26,103 nt of DNA from Candidatus Methanogasteraceae archaeon UBA261 (lineage in GTDB: Archaea; Halobacteriota; Methanosarcinia; Methanosarcinales; Methanogasteraceae), in assembly GCA_002506015.1 (NCBI GenBank), contig DAWR01000161.1, positions 1 to 26,103 on the forward strand, written 5' to 3'. Position numbers and translations under genes: made by a program. The notes beneath the pieces were generated by a model that made no database searches, was not told the DNA's origin, and was given only the letters and a program-made list of their open reading frames with translations. Shown in pieces: positions 22,343-26,103 of the stretch. Positions within the stretch are counted from its first letter, which is position 1, and every line of letters starts with the position of its first letter.

Positions 22343-23130
22343 CTTTTACCACCCCTGATGTAGTACCATGCGGAATAACCATAGTCGCCCCATGCGAGTT
22401 TATATCCCGGTGAAACGTCCTTTCGATTCCTCTGTGATATCTCGCTCACCTCTTCCATCGCAAAGACCGAGACATCCTCAAATCCACCCTTCCTGAAGAG
22501 TTCCACCTTCTTGATGGCAGTTGAAGAACTCTTCTCGAAGCCGAGCGGCAGACGTTCGTTCACTTCCTTGCTGTAATGCGACCTCTTCCATGCGTTCTTC
22601 CGCTCAGATAGGGTGATTAAGAAAAGCCCCAGATTTCTCTTGATCCACCCGGGCTTCCTTCTACCCGATGAATCGATCTCAAACGTGTACACCCTCCCGC
22701 CAGGCTTCAAGACCCGCATCCACTCAGCTATCGCCGTCTCAGGATTGGGGAGCGTCCAGAGGACGATCCGGCTGACGACTGAATCGAAGCTATCGTCATC
22801 GAAATCCAGCGATTCAGCGTCACCAATCCTCAGATCAGGATCAATTTCCCTCTCTTTCGCCTTCTTCTTTGCAACAGAGAGCATCTCCTTTGAGATATCG
22901 ATTCCCACAACATCATGCCCCATCTCGGCAAATAGTAGAGACAGAGAGCCGTTGCCGCAACCAACATCCAGTATCCTCAGTTTCTCTGCGCCGAACTCTT
23001 CCTGAAGCGATCTTCCCCATGCCTCTTCCTCCAGATCATTCTTGAAGAACGCATGCTCCTTTGTTAAGTCCCAGTACTCCTTTATCTCTTCTTTTACGCT
23101 GTCAGATTCGAGTTCTCCTCCCTCCATCAT
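22339..23130 (-). CDS. Class I SAM-dependent methyltransferase (MT3)
   Basis: A 263-residue methyltransferase: KEEIKEYWDLTKEHAFFKNDLEEEAWGRSL, motif I ILDVGCGNGSLSLLFAE, GIDISKEML, GDAESLDFDDDSFDSVVSRIVLWTLPNPETAI, VLKPGGRVYTFEID. It shares the core and the C-terminal lid (LITLSERKNAWKRSHYSKEVNERLPLG, AWGDYGYSAWYYIRGG) with MT2 but lacks the P-G-HGIHS signature. ATG 23130 overlaps the ATPase stop as ATGA, and the stop overlaps the MT2 start. Two different methyltransferases translated in series from one message suggests two successive methylations or two positions on one ligand; this is inference. Confidence 0.87.
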   Translation of the reverse strand: MMEGGELESDSVKEEIKEYWDLTKEHAFFKNDLEEEAWGRSLQEEFGAEKLRILDVGCGNGSLSLLFAEMGHDVVGIDISKEMLSVAKKKAKEREIDPDLRIGDAESLDFDDDSFDSVVSRIVLWTLPNPETAIAEWMRVLKPGGRVYTFEIDSSGRRKPGWIKRNLGLFLITLSERKNAWKRSHYSKEVNERLPLGFEKSSSTAIKKVELFRKGGFEDVSVFAMEEVSEISQRNRKDVSPGYKLAWGDYGYSAWYYIRGGKR

Positions 23131-23915
23131 CCACTCCCCCTAACAGATCTTATCGGAACGATATACGGCTTTTCTCCGTTTCTGTTGATCACATCGACCT
23201 CAACATCATAGACCGATCCTACATTCTCTGTTGTGAGGACCTTAGAGGGGCTGCCAGCGTCAAAGATCTTCCCATCCTTCATGATGATCACCCGATCGGT
23301 ATATCGTGATGCAAGGTTCAGGTCATGGACTGCCATGATCACTGAAAGCCCCCTCTTCGCAACAAGATCTGTCATGATCTCCATCACCTCCAGCTGGTGC
23401 TTTATATCAAGGTTCGATGTGGGTTCATCCAGTAAGAGAACCCCTGCCTCCTGTGCAAGTGCCCGTGCGATCAAAACCTTCTGCTGCTGCCCGCCAGAGA
23501 GCTCGCCCCAGTCCCGCATGGCAAGATCCTCGATATCCATCAGCTTCAGTATCCCCCACACTTTATCCTCGTCCGATTCACTGCTTCGCCATCCGATGTG
23601 GGGGCGCCTGCCCACGAGAACGGTATCAAAGACCGTTGCTGGAAAGACGCCGGTTGAGCTCTGTGGCACATACCCTATCTGTTTTGCAATCGCAATCATG
23701 CTCATCTCCGTAACCTCCTGCCCGTCCAGAAGGATGCTCCCCTGTTCTGGTTTCAGGATTCTGTCGATGCACCGGATCAGCGTGGATTTGCCAGCACCGT
23801 TCGGACCAACGATTCCCAGTATCTCTGACTCTGCGAGCTCCATTGTTATCTCTTCAAGAATCGGCGTGCTCGTATAGCTGAACGTAACATCGTTTAATCT
23901 AAGTTTAAGTTTCAA
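23127..23915 (-). CDS. ABC importer ATPase, FecE/BtuD/FhuC type
   Basis: A 262-residue cytoplasmic ATPase of a type II importer. It has Walker A GPNGAGKST, Q-loop YVPQSS, signature LSGGQQQKV, Walker B VLLLDEPTSNLD and switch His in MAVHDLNLAS, and a typical FecE C-terminal tail (GSPSKVLTTENVGSVYDVEVDVI). It would energise the adjacent FecCD-type permease for uptake of an iron or corrinoid complex. The start is a TTG at 23915 whose last two bases belong to the permease TGA stop (TTGA). GGAGG in the permease's last codons serves as ribosome-binding site. The longer upstream frame is permease shadow and must be ignored. Confidence 0.92.
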   Translation of the reverse strand: MKLKLRLNDVTFSYTSTPILEEITMELAESEILGIVGPNGAGKSTLIRCIDRILKPEQGSILLDGQEVTEMSMIAIAKQIGYVPQSSTGVFPATVFDTVLVGRRPHIGWRSSESDEDKVWGILKLMDIEDLAMRDWGELSGGQQQKVLIARALAQEAGVLLLDEPTSNLDIKHQLEVMEIMTDLVAKRGLSVIMAVHDLNLASRYTDRVIIMKDGKIFDAGSPSKVLTTENVGSVYDVEVDVINRNGEKPYIVPIRSVRGSG

Positions 23916-24988
23916 AAGTACTCCCTCCTCCTCTTCATTATGAGATATAGAAAGAGAGGACCTCCCATGAAGGCTGTCATTATACCAACGGGGATGATTG
24001 TGGGTGCTATGATGTTTCTTGCAACAGTATCTGCTGCAAGAAGAAATACCGCTCCAACCAGACATGACGATGGTAACAGAAACCTGTTATCCCCGCCGAT
24101 AATTATGCGTGTGATGTGAGGCGCAACAAGTCCGATGAACCCGATCGTGCCTGTGAACGCCACGGTGCTTGCAACGAGAAGGCTTGCAAGCGATATGGTG
24201 ATGATTCTGGTGCGCTTGACATTTACACCCATACTCTGTGCGGCTTCATCGCCAGCGGTCATCACATTAAGATCCCATGATCGTATCAGGAGTATTGGGG
24301 TGCAGACCACGACCACAACAAGGAGCATATATACCGCGGGCCATGACGCTCTACCAAGGCTTCCGACCGTCCAGAAGACGACATCCTTCACAGCATCCGG
24401 ATCAGCGAAGTACTGGAGCAAGGATGTGCATGCAGAGAAGACGTACAGTATCGCAATGCCTGCAAGAATCATGGTCTCAGGCGTTGCCCCTTTCCTTCCA
24501 GCCAGACCGATGATGACAAACGAACAGAGCATGGCAAAGACGAAGGCATTCCCTATCACAAGGTACTCGCCCCCAACAAAGCCAAAGCCCAGCAGTATGG
24601 CAATCGATGCACCGAATGCAGCACCTGCCGAGATTCCGAGTGTATAAGGACTTGCAAGCGGATTTCTGAGTACGCCCTGCATCACTGCGCCCGCAACACC
24701 AAAACTGATCCCGGCAAGAATGCCAAGGATGATGCGCGGGAGTCTTATGTTCCACACAATCGTGTCTGCGCCCCAGCTCGTAGTGAAGTGATCAGGAAAG
24801 AATCTGTGAAGAAACGCAGAATAAGCCGCCCATAGCGTGGTATCTGACGATCCGATCGATGCAGCCACTCCAAAGATTATGACCAGAAGAATGAGGGAGG
24901 AGAGGATGAAGGTGATCTTCCTCCCGACAAACCTTCTGTACTCCTCTCTTCGGTCTGTTCTCACAGCTGTGCCGTCTGCCATATTCAT
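23912..24988 (-). CDS. ABC importer permease, FecCD/BtuC family
   Basis: A 358-residue permease of normal BtuC/FecD length with about 10 transmembrane helices. Family landmarks are clear: RLPRIILGILAGISFGVAGAVMQGVLRNPLASPYTLGISAGAAFGA near residues 83-128, GRKGATPETMILAGIAI, WTVGSLGRASW, MGVNVKRTRII, and GFIGLVAPHITRIIIGGDNRFLLPSSCLVGAVFLLAADTVAR. Two copies form the translocation path and receive the ligand from the dockerin-tagged binding protein. The start at ATG 24988 overlaps that protein's stop as ATGA; ATG 24982 is an alternative. There is no second permease gene, so a homodimer is expected. Confidence 0.93.
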   Translation of the reverse strand: MNMADGTAVRTDRREEYRRFVGRKITFILSSLILLVIIFGVAASIGSSDTTLWAAYSAFLHRFFPDHFTTSWGADTIVWNIRLPRIILGILAGISFGVAGAVMQGVLRNPLASPYTLGISAGAAFGASIAILLGFGFVGGEYLVIGNAFVFAMLCSFVIIGLAGRKGATPETMILAGIAILYVFSACTSLLQYFADPDAVKDVVFWTVGSLGRASWPAVYMLLVVVVVCTPILLIRSWDLNVMTAGDEAAQSMGVNVKRTRIITISLASLLVASTVAFTGTIGFIGLVAPHITRIIIGGDNRFLLPSSCLVGAVFLLAADTVARNIIAPTIIPVGIMTAFMGGPLFLYLIMKRRREYF

Positions 24989-26103
24989 TCGGGGTATACG
25001 AATACACCGTGCTCGCTCAGATCAAAGTCTATGCCCTGGAATTCGAGGAACTCCTGGTGCATCACCTGTGCATCGAGATCTGTGAAGAGATCCGGCTGGA
25101 ACCACTTGCCCATGTACGCCTCAGTTATCGTGCCGCTTGCTCCGCCGACACAGAGGTGCGCGTAGTTGATGAAGTAGACGTTATTGTTCACAACAGCACT
25201 CACCCCGGCAAAGTCAGAGCGGCTCATGAAGTCATCGTACAGTGCCGCAAGTTCTGACGGATCGTCGAAATCGTATCCGCAGTACGTGTTTGCCACAGAG
25301 AATACGATGATCTCAGGATTGCGATCCACGATCCATTCAACGTCCACCTCGACATAACCACTCAGATCCTCACCGATGTTCTTCCCGCCGGCGCCAACGA
25401 TCATCGGGTGGAACGGGCTGTCACCTGATCTAACAGAGAATTCGTTGCTCCCCGGGGTATAGTAAGACATCAGAACCAGTGGTCTCTCACCATCCGAGAG
25501 TCCTTCTGTTCTATCCTCGATTGTATCCTGCCAGCCATTGCGCCAGTCGATATATTCATCGGCTTCATCCCTCCTGTCGAAGATGTATCCTGTTATTCTG
25601 GTATTCTCTGTGAAGTGTGCAGGATCGATGTCCATGCAGATCACAGGAAGACCAGGGATCTTGTTTGCAGCCATCGATTTCACGTCATACTGCACCTCAT
25701 CCGTGTATAGGAGATCAGGCGCGATATCGACGATCTCCTCAAAATCCGGCTCCTGGAGAGTACCTACACTCCGCATCGTGAGAAGCTCAGGATAGTACTT
25801 CTCGCTGTAGCGATAACCTCCCGGTTTGACGAATCGGTCGGTTGTGCCGACGAGTCTATCCGCCATACCGAGCGCCCGCCATGTCTCATAGACAAAAGCG
25901 TTGTGCCCGACATACACGACAGTGTCAATCGGTTTTGAGACGGTCACCGCGTCACCCGGCTCATCGACAATCGTCAGCTCCTTCTCTTTTCCAAGTATGG
26001 TCAGTTCGATCTGCGTCACATCCTGCATGTTGATCTTGTCGTCATGCTTGGCGTCTGCGAGTTCTGTCTCGTCCCTGTATTCGAGGATGATCAGTTCTGT
26101 GTA
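24985..26103 (-). CDS. Dockerin-tagged ABC substrate-binding protein, SBP1 (5' end beyond window)
   Basis: At least 372 residues are encoded; the frame is open to the right edge, so signal peptide and first dockerin repeat are outside. The visible part starts in a dockerin repeat (YTELIILEYRDETELADAKHDDKINMQDVTQIELTILGKEKEL) and continues into a type III binding protein (AVTVSKPIDTVVYVGHNAFVYETWRALGMADRLVG, DIAPDLLYTDEVQYD, NPEIIVFSVANTYCGYD, ITEAYMGKWFQPDLF). It delivers its ligand to the permease, whose start overlaps its stop. The dockerin DNA (25991-26103) is about 90% identical to that of SBP2 (17496-17608), while the binding domains differ strongly. The ligand is likely an iron, corrinoid or other metal complex, not told by sequence. 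Confidence 0.9.
   Translation of the reverse strand, partial: YTELIILEYRDETELADAKHDDKINMQDVTQIELTILGKEKELTIVDEPGDAVTVSKPIDTVVYVGHNAFVYETWRALGMADRLVGTTDRFVKPGGYRYSEKYYPELLTMRSVGTLQEPDFEEIVDIAPDLLYTDEVQYDVKSMAANKIPGLPVICMDIDPAHFTENTRITGYIFDRRDEADEYIDWRNGWQDTIEDRTEGLSDGERPLVLMSYYTPGSNEFSVRSGDSPFHPMIVGAGGKNIGEDLSGYVEVDVEWIVDRNPEIIVFSVANTYCGYDFDDPSELAALYDDFMSRSDFAGVSAVVNNNVYFINYAHLCVGGASGTITEAYMGKWFQPDLFTDLDAQVMHQEFLEFQGIDFDLSEHGVFVYPE

Overview
The window looks like chromosomal DNA of a euryarchaeon from the methanogen/ANME side of the tree. The evidence is a class I lysyl-tRNA synthetase, a homoaconitase-type small subunit carrying the YLRT loop used in coenzyme B synthesis, tRNA genes without an encoded CCA, TATA-like promoter boxes, ATGA/GTGA translational coupling throughout, NikR, and iron-complex-type binding proteins fused to dockerin repeats. 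The exact genus cannot be read from the sequence; a Methanosarcinales, Syntrophoarchaeum or ANME relative is an inference.

Layout. Positions 1-3000 (minus strand): the 5' end of a VapC-like PIN toxin cut by the window edge, its AbrB-type antitoxin, two tiny overlapping ORFs (one apparently frameshifted at a G7 run), a JAMM/MPN metalloprotease, a block of palindrome-bearing tandem repeats, and two tandem paralogous membrane-anchored surface proteins. Positions 3000-3476: intergenic DNA with fold-back 'CACAGATT'-type repeats. Positions 3477-5814: RlmE/FtsJ methyltransferase, divergent LarE sulfur transferase, convergent NAD-sugar epimerase. Positions 5935-6085: tRNA-Asn and a CAT-anticodon tRNA, followed by about 700 bp of non-coding DNA with two more fold-back elements. 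Positions 6800-8916: a membrane b-type cytochrome coupled by GTGA to a fused homoaconitase-small-subunit/SAM-methyltransferase gene. Positions 9251-13811: a KaiC-like protein with a destroyed P-loop, divergent NikR, class I LysRS, and a VWA (chelatase D-type) protein.

Positions 14167-26103 (minus strand) are the most interesting part: eleven genes in two runs. Run 1 (from beyond the right edge to 17889) is a dockerin-tagged binding protein, FecCD-type permease, FecE/BtuD-type ATPase, two SAM methyltransferases, and two ABC proteins with exporter fold (TM-NBD), nearly all joined by 4-bp start/stop overlaps. Run 2 (17746 to 14167) is a second dockerin-tagged binding protein, an attenuator-like hairpin, a DUF4198-like protein, a third related methyltransferase, and a GATE-type membrane protein. 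Together they look like an uptake-plus-modification locus for a metal complex or metallophore: a classical type II importer, an exporter-fold heterodimer as in YbtPQ/IrtAB siderophore importers, and three methyltransferases. The substrate is unknown. NikR, LarE and the DUF4198-like protein give the wider window a nickel/cobalt flavour, but a functional link is inference.

No CRISPR array, insertion sequence, rRNA or replication origin was recognised. Start codons were chosen by eye from ribosome-binding sites and overlaps.
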